DNA of 64,000 nt from Bermanella sp049115935 (lineage in GTDB: Bacteria > Pseudomonadota > Gammaproteobacteria > Pseudomonadales > Oceanobacteraceae), in assembly GCA_049115935.1 (NCBI GenBank), contig JAGDZK010000034.1:1-64000 (forward strand). The letters are read 5' to 3'. Within the stretch, counting starts at the first letter, position 1; every line of letters begins with the position of its first letter. Made by a program: the position numbers and the translations under genes. Under the pieces are notes generated by a model. That model ran no database searches, was not told where the DNA came from, and saw nothing but the letters and a program-made list of their open reading frames with translations. Below, in pieces: positions 1 through 9,032 of this stretch.

Positions 1-115
1 GACGACCGAAGCCTTTCACTTCAGTAACGGTAATGCCTTGAACGCCAATTTCAGACAGTGCTTCACGCACGTCGTCTAATTTAAATGGCTTGATAACGGC
101 CGTAACCAATTTCAT
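1..115 (-). CDS. glnK: Nitrogen regulatory P-II protein, N-terminal fragment (GlnK/GlnB)
   Basis: Only the first 38 codons are inside the window; the gene runs off the left edge. The peptide begins MKLVTAVIKPFKLDDVREAL, the strongly conserved start of P-II signalling proteins, which sense 2-oxoglutarate, ATP/ADP and uridylylation state and control glutamine synthetase and the ammonium transporter AmtB. A good ribosome site (AAGGAG) sits seven bases before the ATG. The T-loop is outside the window, so GlnB and GlnK cannot be separated by sequence. The neighbouring ubiK and comM match the usual glnK–amtB neighbourhood of gammaproteobacteria, so GlnK is preferred. Confidence 0.9.
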   Translation of the reverse strand, partial: MKLVTAVIKPFKLDDVREALSEIGVQGITVTEVKGFGR

Positions 116-751
116 ATCAAACTCCTTGAGTTATTAAAAAACAATCAGACCTCTGAATGCTTTTTATTATTTTGAAAAATTAAAATTCTTTAAAAACACT
201 AAAAAATGTCACCATATTAGCTGTTTCAGCTTTTGCTACTTTTGCGTTTATCGCCCGCTGTTAGTAGAAAAGCCATCACAGCCTCTTTAGATAACATTTT
301 CAAAGTTTTCTTTAGGGTACACTGTTTTACTTAAGCTGAATAAAAACCAATGGGTTTCATCAACTGCTCAAATTTAGCGCACATAACAAACATAATGTTT
401 CATCTATGCACTCTTTTAGCAATCTTGAGACCAACTCTACCAAAGCCCCATATATAAAGGGCTTAAGGCTAGCTTGTTCATAAAACAATCAACTGTAGCG
501 CCCCATTTTATGGCGCCAAGTCAAGTATGGGTCAAAATTAGTGCAAACATAGCATTCAGAAGAGAATATTTAGCACTAAATTACACCGTGACCGATAATT
601 TATGTTGTGCATGGGTAATGTTTCAAGCAAAAATCGCGTTTATACCCAATTTTGTGGTAACCACCCGCTTTAGAAAGACTACCTAGAAGCTATCGAGTAG
701 ACCGGATAATACCTAGGCTTGTGGTACACTGCCTCCAAGAAGGAGAGCATT
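116..751. other. 636-bp intergenic region between glnK and ubiK
   Basis: AT-rich leader between two divergent genes; I see no convincing gene in it. A small hairpin (AAGCCC/GGGCTT) lies at 443–464. I looked for a sigma-54 –24/–12 element reading towards glnK, which is common in this family, and did not find a clear one. An open frame at 474–686 has no ribosome site and no recognisable protein features. Confidence 0.4.
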
Positions 752-988
752 ATGAAAGCCGAATTATTAGAAAAGATCACGTCACAAATTAGTGCGCTAC
801 TGCCAGAACAGGCCAGCCAAGACATTAAGCAAAACATTCAACAGGTTTTAGCTCGCCAACTTAATAAACTTGATGTAGTCAGCCGAGATGAGTTTGATGC
901 TCAGCAGGCAGTACTACTGCGCACCCGAGAGAAACTTGAAGCACTAGAGAAGCAAGTGGCCAAACTCGAAGAGAGCGTCAAACCATAA
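752..988 (+). CDS. ubiK: UbiK family ubiquinone biosynthesis accessory factor (YqiC/BMFP)
   Basis: A 78-residue protein with the features of the YqiC/BMFP family: an amphipathic N-terminal half and a C-terminal heptad-like coiled coil (LRTREKLEALEKQVAKLEE). In Enterobacteria, UbiK binds UbiJ and lipids and is needed for efficient aerobic ubiquinone synthesis. The open frame extends upstream, but the ATG at 752 is preceded by AAGGAG at good spacing and gives the normal family length. Its place between glnK and comM fits the gammaproteobacterial neighbourhood, although a zinc cluster now separates it from comM. Confidence 0.88.
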   Translation: MKAELLEKITSQISALLPEQASQDIKQNIQQVLARQLNKLDVVSRDEFDAQQAVLLRTREKLEALEKQVAKLEESVKP

Positions 989-1152
989 GACAACCTGTTC
1001 CCCATAAGCCCTTATAGCGGGCTTGTGGAGCCAAACTATCTATATATCTATTATTTCCTTGTATTTCTTTTCATGAGAATTTCACGACAAAAACAAGCTT
1101 TATAAGTGGGTACAAGTAAGCATTTTTGCGTAGATCTACTCTTTTTCTAAAA

Positions 1153-1172
1153 TGATACATTGTAACATATCA
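1153..1172. promoter_or_regulatory. Putative Zur operator upstream of the COG0523 GTPase gene
   Basis: The 20-base site TGATACATTGTAACATATCA is an imperfect palindrome (TGATA…TATCA arms, AT-rich core). It lies 54 bases before the GTPase start, where a zinc-responsive repressor would block transcription. Zur operators in gammaproteobacteria are AT-rich palindromes of about this size. A Zur-type gene lies 3 kb downstream. The assignment is inferred from pattern and context only. Confidence 0.45.
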
Positions 1173-1226
1173 TAAACTAAGCGTATGATGCGCAACCTCA
1201 AACATTAAATCAGCTAAGAAATAAAC

Positions 1227-2435
1227 ATGATGCCACCCAATAAATTACCCGTCACCGTACTTTCAGGTTTTTTAGGCGCAGGGAAAACAACTGTCCTTAG
1301 CCATATTTTAAACAATCGTCATGGTAAGAAAGTCGCTGTCATTGTGAATGACATGAGCGAAATCAATATCGATGCGGCCATCATCCAGAACGATGTGTCA
1401 CTCAATCGCAGCGAAGAAAAACTCATTGAAATGAGTAATGGCTGTATCTGCTGCACCTTACGGGAGGACTTGTTACTAGAGGTGCGAAAACTGGCTGAAG
1501 ATAATCGTTTCGATTATTTAGTAATAGAGTCAACCGGCATTTCAGAGCCATTACCGATTGCCGAAACATTTACCTTTGCAGATGAAAATGGCACGTCACT
1601 TTCTGATATCGCAACACTGGATACCATGGTGACAGTCGTAGATGCGGTCAATTTTCTTACAGACTATGACAATGCCCAGTTCCTACAGGAAACCGGCGAG
1701 TCACTTGGCGAAGAAGATGGAAGAAGTGTTGCGGACTTATTGGTAGACCAAGTGGAATTTGCTGATGTGATTCTGATTAGCAAAACCGACATTGCCTCAC
1801 AGGCAGATGTAAATCGCCTGATTGCGATTCTTCAATCTCTTAATACCAATGCTCGCATTATTCCAATACAACAGGGCGAAGTGGATCTAGACAGCGTTTT
1901 AAACACAGGCTTATTTAATTTTGAAACGGCACAAAATGCCCCTGGCTGGTTAAAAGAAATGCGTGGCGAGCACGTACCTGAAACCGAAGAATATGGCATT
2001 TCAAGTTTTAGCTTTACTGCACGACGTCCTTTTCACCCAGAAAAGTTCCATCATTTCCTACATAACACCCAACGCTTCGGGCACCTCTTACGCTCGAAAG
2101 GTTATTTTTGGCTCGCTTCTCGTCCTGACTTTGCTGGTCAATGGAGTCAGGCAGGAGGAATAGCCCGCCATGGATTTGCCGGAATGTTTTGGAAAGCGGT
2201 CCCTAAAGAGGACTGGCCGGATGATATTGAATATCTAAAATCCATTGAAAAAACATGGACTGAGCCTTTCGGCGATATGAGACAAGAACTGGTATTCATC
2301 GGGCAAAACTTAAGCCAAAAAAATATTACCAGCGCTTTAGATGATTGCCTTTTAACAGATGCAGAAATTGCTAAAGGTGAAGATTTTTGGAAGGCATTAC
2401 CAGATCCATTTCCTAACTGGGAAAGACCTCAATAA
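1227..2435 (+). CDS. COG0523/CobW-family GTP-binding zinc metallochaperone (ZigA-like)
   Basis: A 402-residue P-loop GTPase of the CobW/P47K/YjiA family. Visible motifs are Walker A GFLGAGKTT (residues 14–22), the family metal site CXCC in NGCICCTLR (C73, C75, C76), ESTGISEP as the switch region and SKTD in place of NKxD. The C-terminal half is the CobW_C domain. Zur-regulated members such as ZNG1/ZigA deliver zinc to client enzymes during zinc starvation. The palindrome at 1153–1172 and the downstream AztD-like and Zur-type genes make a zinc role more likely than cobalt or nitrile-hydratase maturation. The first of two adjacent ATGs was taken; the ribosome site is weak. Confidence 0.85.
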   Translation: MMPPNKLPVTVLSGFLGAGKTTVLSHILNNRHGKKVAVIVNDMSEINIDAAIIQNDVSLNRSEEKLIEMSNGCICCTLREDLLLEVRKLAEDNRFDYLVIESTGISEPLPIAETFTFADENGTSLSDIATLDTMVTVVDAVNFLTDYDNAQFLQETGESLGEEDGRSVADLLVDQVEFADVILISKTDIASQADVNRLIAILQSLNTNARIIPIQQGEVDLDSVLNTGLFNFETAQNAPGWLKEMRGEHVPETEEYGISSFSFTARRPFHPEKFHHFLHNTQRFGHLLRSKGYFWLASRPDFAGQWSQAGGIARHGFAGMFWKAVPKEDWPDDIEYLKSIEKTWTEPFGDMRQELVFIGQNLSQKNITSALDDCLLTDAEIAKGEDFWKALPDPFPNWERPQ

Positions 2436-2513
2436 AAAACAATCTTACTGCTTTTTCAATAAACCTACTTAACAGGTTCAGTTTAACCATAACATTTTAT
2501 AAAGGATAAATTT

Positions 2514-3827
2514 GTGGATATAAATAAAATTCAAATTGCCAAAAGCAAGCATATGACACTGGGAAAGCTCATTGTCAGTAGCCTTACAATTGGAGCCCTT
2601 TTAACGGGCTGTGGGAGTGGTAGCTCTACATCCAATGAAGCCAAACATAATGCCGATTATGAAACAGATAATGGAAGACTGGCTTTTTACGATCAGGATA
2701 GCCAAGCCATACAGGTACTGGATATTGAGTCTAATATGATTCTAGATAGCTTCACCCTATCAGGTGAAGCCCCTCGACTTTATGCAAGCCCGGGCAATCG
2801 TTATGGTGTCATCATTCAACGCAATGATAATATGGTTTCATTTTTAGATAGTGGCTTATACCAAGAAGATCACGGTGATCATTTACATGATTATGCAAAA
2901 GATCCTAGCATACTAAACTTTACCTTAAACAGTAGTCGCCCCACCCACTTTACGAGCCATGAAGATCACTCCGCTATTTTCTTTGATGGCCAAGAAGGCG
3001 TCGTATCATCGGTGGCATTACTCACTGATGCGTCCATTGAATCCGGCAATACCTTAAACGAATTAACCCTCAGCAATAACATGCATGGTGTTGCAAAATT
3101 AATTGATGATCAGTTTTTTGTTACTTACCGCGACCCACTGATCACTGAAACAACACTACCGGCTGCCATTGATCGTTACAGTTACATTGATAACACATTA
3201 ACGTTTGCGCATCGCTACACAGAAGCCTGTGACCGATTACATGGCAGTGCTGCAACGGATGCATTTATTACTTTTGGGTGTGGTGATGGTGTGTTGGCCA
3301 TCGATTTATCACAAAGTCATCGCCCTGCCACCAAACTAAGTAATCCTAGTTCATTACTTGAAGGTAGTCGTATTGGTTCATTGTATGCGCATCATAATAG
3401 CAATGAATTTGTTGGCGTTGCCGGCAATCAATTTTATGTCATTGATGTTAATAACGCAGTAAACCCATACCAAGAAATAACCCTACCTGATGACGTAGAC
3501 AATGTACTAAAAGGCTTTAATCATGATGGTGACATTTTTTATATTCTTGGAAATGATGGGAAGTTGTATCTTTATGATGTGAGATCTAACTGGAATGCCT
3601 TGCAACCTGTTCAGGTCACTAACGCGCTAGAGGAGAGCAGTATCTCCCCGGCAGTGACACTATCAAGCGCAAATGGCTCACTGTATATATTAAATACTAA
3701 TGGCCAAGAAGTAATAGAGGTGAATAGTGAAACAGGCTCAATAATACGCACCATCAACTTAGATTTTACCGCCACAAGCCTTGTCTGGCTTGGTGTAACA
3801 GGCCATGACGAGCACGATGATCACTAA
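2514..3827 (+). CDS. AztD-like periplasmic zinc-binding protein, lipoprotein form
   Basis: A 437-residue exported protein starting at GTG behind AAAGGA. A lipobox (ALLTGC, Cys about residue 33) indicates lipidation. The body has repeated strand-rich units typical of a beta-propeller. Histidine/acid clusters are prominent: DHGDHLHD near residue 125, TSHEDHS, and a C-terminal HDEHDDH. The order DHGDH, then HFxxHEDHSAIFFDG, then HGVAK and a Cys…LHG segment resembles AztD, the periplasmic zinc chaperone that loads the AztC binding protein of the AztABC importer. It sits between a COG0523 GTPase and a Zur-type gene. No aztABC genes are nearby, so its client may be ZnuA at the other end of the window. 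Family membership is from memory of AztD sequences. Confidence 0.68.
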   Translation: MDINKIQIAKSKHMTLGKLIVSSLTIGALLTGCGSGSSTSNEAKHNADYETDNGRLAFYDQDSQAIQVLDIESNMILDSFTLSGEAPRLYASPGNRYGVIIQRNDNMVSFLDSGLYQEDHGDHLHDYAKDPSILNFTLNSSRPTHFTSHEDHSAIFFDGQEGVVSSVALLTDASIESGNTLNELTLSNNMHGVAKLIDDQFFVTYRDPLITETTLPAAIDRYSYIDNTLTFAHRYTEACDRLHGSAATDAFITFGCGDGVLAIDLSQSHRPATKLSNPSSLLEGSRIGSLYAHHNSNEFVGVAGNQFYVIDVNNAVNPYQEITLPDDVDNVLKGFNHDGDIFYILGNDGKLYLYDVRSNWNALQPVQVTNALEESSISPAVTLSSANGSLYILNTNGQEVIEVNSETGSIIRTINLDFTATSLVWLGVTGHDEHDDH

Positions 3828-3848
3828 TATTTATTAAGTTCCATCCTA

Positions 3849-3880
3849 AACAATACAAGCCATTAATGGCTTGTATTGTT
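3849..3880. terminator. Perfect 32-base palindrome after the aztD-like gene
   Basis: AACAATACAAGCCATT is followed immediately by its exact reverse complement, giving a 16-bp inverted repeat with no spacer. It lies 22 bases after the stop of the AztD-like gene and about 220 bases before zur. It probably acts as a bidirectional terminator hairpin, although the following T tract is short. Confidence 0.6.
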
Positions 3881-4101
3881 CTGCTTGATCCCCTGCACCC
3901 ATCAACCAAACAAAATACCGTCATTCGCAGCAACGTTTGAAAAAGATAAACATAGCGTAATAGCTCTGAAATATGGAAAATAGTCGGCATAAGTAAGAGC
4001 ACCTAGGCACTCGATTTTCCACAATTGTTATCCTCGCATAGCAATACTTAATAGCGCAGCCACTGGATCCACGTGTCTAATCAAACTTGAAGGTCACGAA
4101 C

Positions 4102-4563
4102 ATGAGCAACGTACAGCAAATTATTGAACATGCAGAGCAACACTGTCGCGCTCATGGTGCTCGCTTAACCGAAAAGCGCAAACGCATTTTATCTGGCTTA
4201 CTGAATACTCAAAAAGCCCTTTCTGCTTATGAATTAATAGATTACTGCAAATCTGAATTTGATGAGTCCATTCCTGCGACATCTATGTATCGCATTTTAG
4301 ACTTTCTACAAGAAGAGCATTTGGTGCATAAACTGAACCTAGCAAACAAATACGTGGCATGTGCTCATATCACCTGCGATCACGATCATGAGGTGCCTCA
4401 GTTTTTAATTTGTGGCCAGTGCCAGCTCGTGAAAGAAATCAGTATCAGCAAATCAACTATCAACGATCTACAAAAAAATGTAGCAGACGCGCATTTTCAC
4501 CTCATTAGTCCGCAAATAGAGCTAAACTGCATTTGTGATGCCTGCATGAGCAAAGTCGCGTAA
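4102..4563 (+). CDS. zur: Fur-family transcriptional regulator, Zur type
   Basis: A 153-residue Fur-superfamily protein: N-terminal winged helix (LTEKRKRILSGLL through PATSMYRILDFL) and a C-terminal metal-binding dimerisation domain with a CGQC motif and a closing CxCDAC motif, the two structural zinc pairs. The segment CDHDHEVPQFLICGQC is typical of Zur rather than ferric Fur. Zur represses zinc uptake and zinc-sparing genes when zinc is replete. The ATG at 4102 is preceded by GAAGGT at good spacing; a longer frame from TTG at 4087 would include that ribosome site. Its zinc-gene neighbours support the call. In many gammaproteobacteria zur adjoins znuC; here znuCB is about 58 kb away. Confidence 0.85.
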   Translation: MSNVQQIIEHAEQHCRAHGARLTEKRKRILSGLLNTQKALSAYELIDYCKSEFDESIPATSMYRILDFLQEEHLVHKLNLANKYVACAHITCDHDHEVPQFLICGQCQLVKEISISKSTINDLQKNVADAHFHLISPQIELNCICDACMSKVA

Positions 4564-4699
4564 TACCAACTTATTTCATGCCTTTTACTAAGCGCTTTAT
4601 CTTACTTCTACATATATAAATCATACTAAGTTCTGATAGAGACTAATCATCAAGTCATTACACTAACAAGCGTAAATTAATACGACCGCAAGGATGCCC

Positions 4700-6205
4700 A
4701 TGTCGTTAGCTGTTGTGTATTCCCGAGCCAAAGTCGGCATCAATGCACCTTTAGTACATGTTGAAACCCACCTCTCAAATGGCCTACCTGCATTTTCGAT
4801 TGTGGGATTGCCAGAAGCGGCGGTTAAAGAAAGCAAAGATCGTGTTCGCAGCGCCATCATTAACAGTGGTTTTGAGTTTCCTGCTAGCCGCATCACCGTC
4901 AATTTAGCACCCGCCGATCTACCTAAAGAAGGGGGCCGCTTTGATCTAGCCATTGCATTGGGCATATTAGCTGCCAGCGACCAAGTCCCCAAAGATAAAC
5001 TTAATGATTATGAGTTCATTGGTGAGCTTGCTTTAACTGGGGCCGTAAGAGGTGTTGCTGGCGTCATCCCTGCTGCCCTTAATGCAACCGCTGCCATGCG
5101 CACTCTTATTCTACCCAGTGCCAATACACAAGAAGCCAGCCTAAGCCGTGGAGAACACCTCACCTGTGACCACCTGCTAGAAATTTGCGGCCACCTAATC
5201 AAACAGCAAAGCCTTAAAGGCTTAAATATCATTCCCATCACCCAAGAGCAATATCACGGGCCAGACCTTGCCCAAGTAAAAGGCCAGCATCATGCTAAGC
5301 GGGCTTTAGAGATTTGTGCAGCAGGTGGACATAACCTACTAATGAGTGGTCCACCCGGTACAGGTAAAAGCATGTTGGCCCATTGCCTGCCAGGTATTCT
5401 ACCTGCGCTTAATGAGCAAGAAGCGTTAGAAGTGGCCTCTCTTTATAGTGTTTCTAACCAACCTGTGCGCCCTTATTTTACTACCCGCCCATTTCGCCAG
5501 CCTCATCACACATCATCTGGTGTGGCGCTGGTTGGCGGTGGCACCCACCCAAAACCAGGTGAGATTTCTTTGGCCCATCATGGGGTATTATTTTTAGATG
5601 AAATCCCTGAGTTTAGCCGACACGTATTAGATGTATTGCGTGAGCCATTAGAGACTGGGCACATCAGCATTAGTCGCGCAGCTCAACAGGTGGATTATCC
5701 GGCTAATTTTCAATTAATCAGCGCCATGAACCCTTGCCCTTGCGGCTATCTAAAACAACCCAATAAACGTTGTGCTGATTGCTCTGAAGCCAAAGCGCTT
5801 AAATATCAAAGCGCCGTTTCTGGGCCATTACTTGATCGTATTGATATCCAAATTGAAGTGCCCGCATTAACCAAAGGTTTGCTTTCTAGTAACGAAAAAG
5901 GCGAAAGCAGCCTGCAGGTTAAACATAGGGTAGAGCAAGCAAGGGCTATACAGATACAGCGCCAACACTGCACAAATGCGCAGCTCAACCAGCAACAACT
6001 AACTGAGTTGTGTCCTTTAACAAACGAGCTTAGCAACCTACTTGAAGACGCCTTAGATAAACTAGGATTAAGCGCAAGGGCCTATCATCGCATTATTAAA
6101 GTGGCGCGTACTATTGCCGATTTGGCAGGCGCTTTTGAGATTGAAAAAGCGCACATCCTCGAAGCACTTAGTTATCGCCAAATGGAGCGGCGCCTGCAAG
6201 GTTAA
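4700..6205 (+). CDS. comM: YifB/ComM family Mg-chelatase-like AAA+ ATPase
   Basis: A 501-residue protein matching ComM/YifB along its length: N-terminal S5-like/Lon-like domain (NLAPADLPKEGGRFDLAIAL), AAA+ Walker A GPPGTGKSM, Walker B LFLDEIPEF, and a zinc-site-like cluster (NPCPCGY…CADCSEA). ComM is a hexameric helicase that extends branch migration during natural transformation. Two in-frame ATGs are close together; the second (4700) has AAGGA at better spacing and gives the canonical MSLAVVYSRA start, so it was preferred over 4694. In related genomes comM adjoins ubiK; here three zinc genes intervene. Confidence 0.92.
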   Translation: MSLAVVYSRAKVGINAPLVHVETHLSNGLPAFSIVGLPEAAVKESKDRVRSAIINSGFEFPASRITVNLAPADLPKEGGRFDLAIALGILAASDQVPKDKLNDYEFIGELALTGAVRGVAGVIPAALNATAAMRTLILPSANTQEASLSRGEHLTCDHLLEICGHLIKQQSLKGLNIIPITQEQYHGPDLAQVKGQHHAKRALEICAAGGHNLLMSGPPGTGKSMLAHCLPGILPALNEQEALEVASLYSVSNQPVRPYFTTRPFRQPHHTSSGVALVGGGTHPKPGEISLAHHGVLFLDEIPEFSRHVLDVLREPLETGHISISRAAQQVDYPANFQLISAMNPCPCGYLKQPNKRCADCSEAKALKYQSAVSGPLLDRIDIQIEVPALTKGLLSSNEKGESSLQVKHRVEQARAIQIQRQHCTNAQLNQQQLTELCPLTNELSNLLEDALDKLGLSARAYHRIIKVARTIADLAGAFEIEKAHILEALSYRQMERRLQG

Positions 6206-6346
6206 CCCTCAGGCTCAATATTAATGACTAACGCAAACAACCTACGCTAGACCTGTCAGTAGTCTCTAATGAGAATGTCACATTCTGTACGCTAATATCA
6301 ATACAGCAAACGATATTAAAAATGAAAATTAAAGCGCAGAAAAAGA

Positions 6347-7030
6347 ATGCAAATAGGCCTGACAATGCAGAAAATAATTTATTTAATGAAAGCAGCTCTA
6401 TATGAGTGCATGCCGCCAAATGTTATAAAAATAATAGAGCACTCTACCGCGTTTAAATTGGCTGTTAATTTAGCCCATGACGACTTAATTGCTTATAGCA
6501 AAAAAGACCCTTCATCCTTACAAAATATTGATGATATTGCCGACACAAGCTCATCGTTCTCTGCCGTTCTACATTACCGATTAGCCCATGCCATTTCACA
6601 GGATTCTATTTCTTTAGATAAAAAACTAGCCGATCGCTATGCAGCATTAGTTTCCCAAAGAGGAAAATTAAAGTCAGGAGCGGATATTCACTACCGAGCT
6701 AACATCGGCCCGAGATTTGTGCTTGATCATGGCTACAACACGGTCATTGGTGAAACATCAACTATTGGCAGTGATAGCTACATATTAGGCTCAGTCGTTT
6801 TGGGCGCCCGTGGTATAAGCGGCAATCCAACTGGTATACGCCATCCCTCCATTGGTAATTATGTCCAGGTTGGCGCCTTCTCATCGATATTAGGCAATAT
6901 TCATATTGGGGATCATAGCTTTATTGGCCCTAACTGCACCGTCGTAGAATCAATCGCACCTTATAGTCGTGTAATTAATCAAGATTACACCGCACAAATT
7001 GTAGAAACACATTCCGTTGAAATGGCCTAA
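6347..7030 (+). CDS. Serine O-acetyltransferase-like hexapeptide-repeat protein
   Basis: A 227-residue left-handed beta-helix acyltransferase of the CysE type. The central segment contains LDHGYNTVIGE, equivalent to the catalytic-His region of CysE, then RHPSIG, ILGNIHIGD and IGPNC hexapeptide turns. The N-terminal helical part (AVLHYRLAHAI) matches the usual SAT helical domain but is short. The expected reaction is acetyl transfer from acetyl-CoA to serine or a related hydroxy amino acid, giving the O-acetyl substrate of the CysK-like enzyme encoded last in this cassette. Start uncertain: ATG 6347, 6365 (AGG nearby) and 6386 are in frame. AT-richer than comM and rep on either side, suggesting acquisition. 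Confidence 0.75.
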   Translation: MQIGLTMQKIIYLMKAALYECMPPNVIKIIEHSTAFKLAVNLAHDDLIAYSKKDPSSLQNIDDIADTSSSFSAVLHYRLAHAISQDSISLDKKLADRYAALVSQRGKLKSGADIHYRANIGPRFVLDHGYNTVIGETSTIGSDSYILGSVVLGARGISGNPTGIRHPSIGNYVQVGAFSSILGNIHIGDHSFIGPNCTVVESIAPYSRVINQDYTAQIVETHSVEMA

Positions 7031-7035
7031 CACAC

Positions 7036-7806
7036 ATGATTGCAACCATAAAAAAATACTACAGCGATCCTTATCTGTACAAAATAAAAACTAACGTGTC
7101 GCAAGTCTTTCAAAATAAAGCCATCGAGCTATCACAAACAATTGCCTACCCTGAAGGCGGTGGACAAGACTCAGATCAAGGCTCAATAACACATGTTAAA
7201 ACTGGATATGTTTTTTCTTTTAAACTTGTTAAACGCATGTTTGGTCACTCAGTTAAAACGGACAATGATAACTGGGTAAATGTAGGCGGGATTATTTTCC
7301 ATTATGTAGAAGATTCAGACATTGAAAAATTAGATGTAATTGAAGAAGGTGATGAGGTAATCATTGAAATTGATTATACCCTTCGCCATAAATTATCTAC
7401 TTCACATAGTGCATCTCATTTACTTTATATAGGGGTAGGTGAAGTTCGACCCGATTTAATTAAAGATACTATTGGCTGTCATATTAAAGAAGGGCAAGCA
7501 CGATTTGATTTTCGAACCGATACAAAATTTTCAGCCGATGAATTAACCGCCATAGAGTCAATCAGTAATGAGCTTGTTAAGCATAATTTAGATATCTCAC
7601 TTTTTGCTAGCAAGGATCATCCGGATGCACGGTTTTGGCAGTGTGATAAACACATCATTCCTTGCGGTGGCACGCACTTAGAAAAAACAGGTAGCATTGG
7701 AAGCATGCAAATCAAACGGAAAAATATAGGCAAAGGAAAAGAGAGAATAATCTGCCAATTAAATAATCCTTTATACGACACTCATCAATACAAAGAGGGT
7801 ATTTGA
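7036..7806 (+). CDS. AlaX-like alanyl-tRNA editing protein
   Basis: A 256-residue free-standing homologue of the AlaRS editing domain. The N-terminal segment AYPEGGGQDSDQGSI is the AlaX signature. The two halves of the zinc/active site are SHSASH (HxxxH) and CDKHIIPCGGTH (CxxxH). AlaX proteins hydrolyse mischarged Ser- or Gly-tRNA(Ala) in trans. There is no aminoacylation domain. It begins 5 bases after the acetyltransferase stop, and its stop TGA shares a base with the ATG of the transporter, so it is an operon member rather than a housekeeping gene. In this context it may clear tRNA charged with the cassette's own product; that is inference. Confidence 0.82.
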   Translation: MIATIKKYYSDPYLYKIKTNVSQVFQNKAIELSQTIAYPEGGGQDSDQGSITHVKTGYVFSFKLVKRMFGHSVKTDNDNWVNVGGIIFHYVEDSDIEKLDVIEEGDEVIIEIDYTLRHKLSTSHSASHLLYIGVGEVRPDLIKDTIGCHIKEGQARFDFRTDTKFSADELTAIESISNELVKHNLDISLFASKDHPDARFWQCDKHIIPCGGTHLEKTGSIGSMQIKRKNIGKGKERIICQLNNPLYDTHQYKEGI

Positions 7807-9032
7807 TGCCTACATTCAAAGCTTTACCAAAATTCGTATATTTATATTTTTTGTGCCAATCGATTAATTTAACCGCTGCTGTTATCTCTGTGGCAGTTGC
7901 GGCCACAGTGGGTAGCATAGTTGCTCCAAATATAAATTATGCAACCATTCCTTATGGTGCTCAGTTTTTATTTTTGCTTTTATGCACCTATCCGGTGGCA
8001 TTAATTATGAATAAAAAGGGCCGCCAATTTGGTTTTATTCTTGGCGCTATTTGCTTGGCCCTATCTGGGGTGTTTGGCTACATAGCCATCAATAATAACA
8101 ATTTTATGTTATTGGTTATTGCCCATGCTTTTTTAGGTGGCTTTACAGCCTGTGCTAATTATTATCGCTTCGCTGTAACAGACAATCTATCGTCCGATCT
8201 TAAATCAAGAGCACTCTCTTTAGTTGTGGCTGGTGGTGTGCTTGCTGGAATCATTGGGCCTATCATTGCAACCTATTTGAACGACATAGACGGTCATGCT
8301 CTTTATTCGTTATGTTATGCCGTGTTTATTTTACTTGCCTTGTTAAATCTCGTATTAATTTTCATTATTGCCAAAAGAAATCACTTTAAACCAACAGCGA
8401 CCAGCAACAGTACGACTAGCCTACCACTTGCATCTGGTAGTATTTCGAATGATCTACGCAATAAAACGGTTATTGGTGTGTTAGCGGCTGCTATTGGTTA
8501 CGGCTTAATGAATCTACTCATGATTCAATCATCTTTGCATATGAACCATATAGGTATCAGTTTTAAAGATGCTGCCGATGCTATTCAAATACATGTGGTT
8601 GCTATGTTTTTACCCTCGCTTTTTTCTGGTTATTTACTCACTCGATTTGGGCATATTCCCATCATCATGACAGGCTTTGTCTTGTATCTTGCTTCATTTT
8701 TATTAAACGTTTCGGGTAATAGTTATCACGATCTATATATGGCACTCATTTTATTAGGCCTAGGCTGGAACTTTACCTATGTAGGTGGCAGTGCGCTATT
8801 AGCCGTTGCTCTTGAAAACAACCCATTCAGTAAAAAGTGGCAAGGTATTAGCGACACAGGGATTGCAGTTATGGCCACTATAGGTGCCTTTTCGCCATCT
8901 GTTTTGATGGGCATCATCGGCTGGGAAAGCACTAATTATCTATCTATTTCTTTATGCATTTTCATGCTCATTATTTTATCTGGTTATTTACTATCATCGC
9001 GCCGTGAGGTTTCTGAACAATGCAAAATTTAA
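7806..9032 (+). CDS. MFS transporter
   Basis: A 408-residue integral membrane protein with about twelve hydrophobic segments in two halves separated by a hydrophilic loop near residue 200 (KRNHFKPTATSNSTTSLP), the layout of the major facilitator superfamily. MNKKGRQFG in the loop after the second or third helix fits the family's GxxxDRxGRR-like motif. The start is the ATG overlapping the upstream TGA (TGATG) with AAAGAGGGT before it. Its 3' end overlaps the next gene by 13 bases. Substrate unknown; between a tRNA-editing factor and an amino-acid synthase, export of an amino acid or analogue is the likeliest role. Confidence 0.8.
   Translation: MPTFKALPKFVYLYFLCQSINLTAAVISVAVAATVGSIVAPNINYATIPYGAQFLFLLLCTYPVALIMNKKGRQFGFILGAICLALSGVFGYIAINNNNFMLLVIAHAFLGGFTACANYYRFAVTDNLSSDLKSRALSLVVAGGVLAGIIGPIIATYLNDIDGHALYSLCYAVFILLALLNLVLIFIIAKRNHFKPTATSNSTTSLPLASGSISNDLRNKTVIGVLAAAIGYGLMNLLMIQSSLHMNHIGISFKDAADAIQIHVVAMFLPSLFSGYLLTRFGHIPIIMTGFVLYLASFLLNVSGNSYHDLYMALILLGLGWNFTYVGGSALLAVALENNPFSKKWQGISDTGIAVMATIGAFSPSVLMGIIGWESTNYLSISLCIFMLIILSGYLLSSRREVSEQCKI

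Noticed and set aside
116..420. Sigma-54 promoter reading into glnK
   Set aside because: Expected from the family, but I found no GG/GC pair at –24/–12 spacing that I would defend.
474..686. 70-residue open frame in the glnK–ubiK gap
   Set aside because: No ribosome site, no recognisable protein features, and its composition fits random AT-rich DNA.
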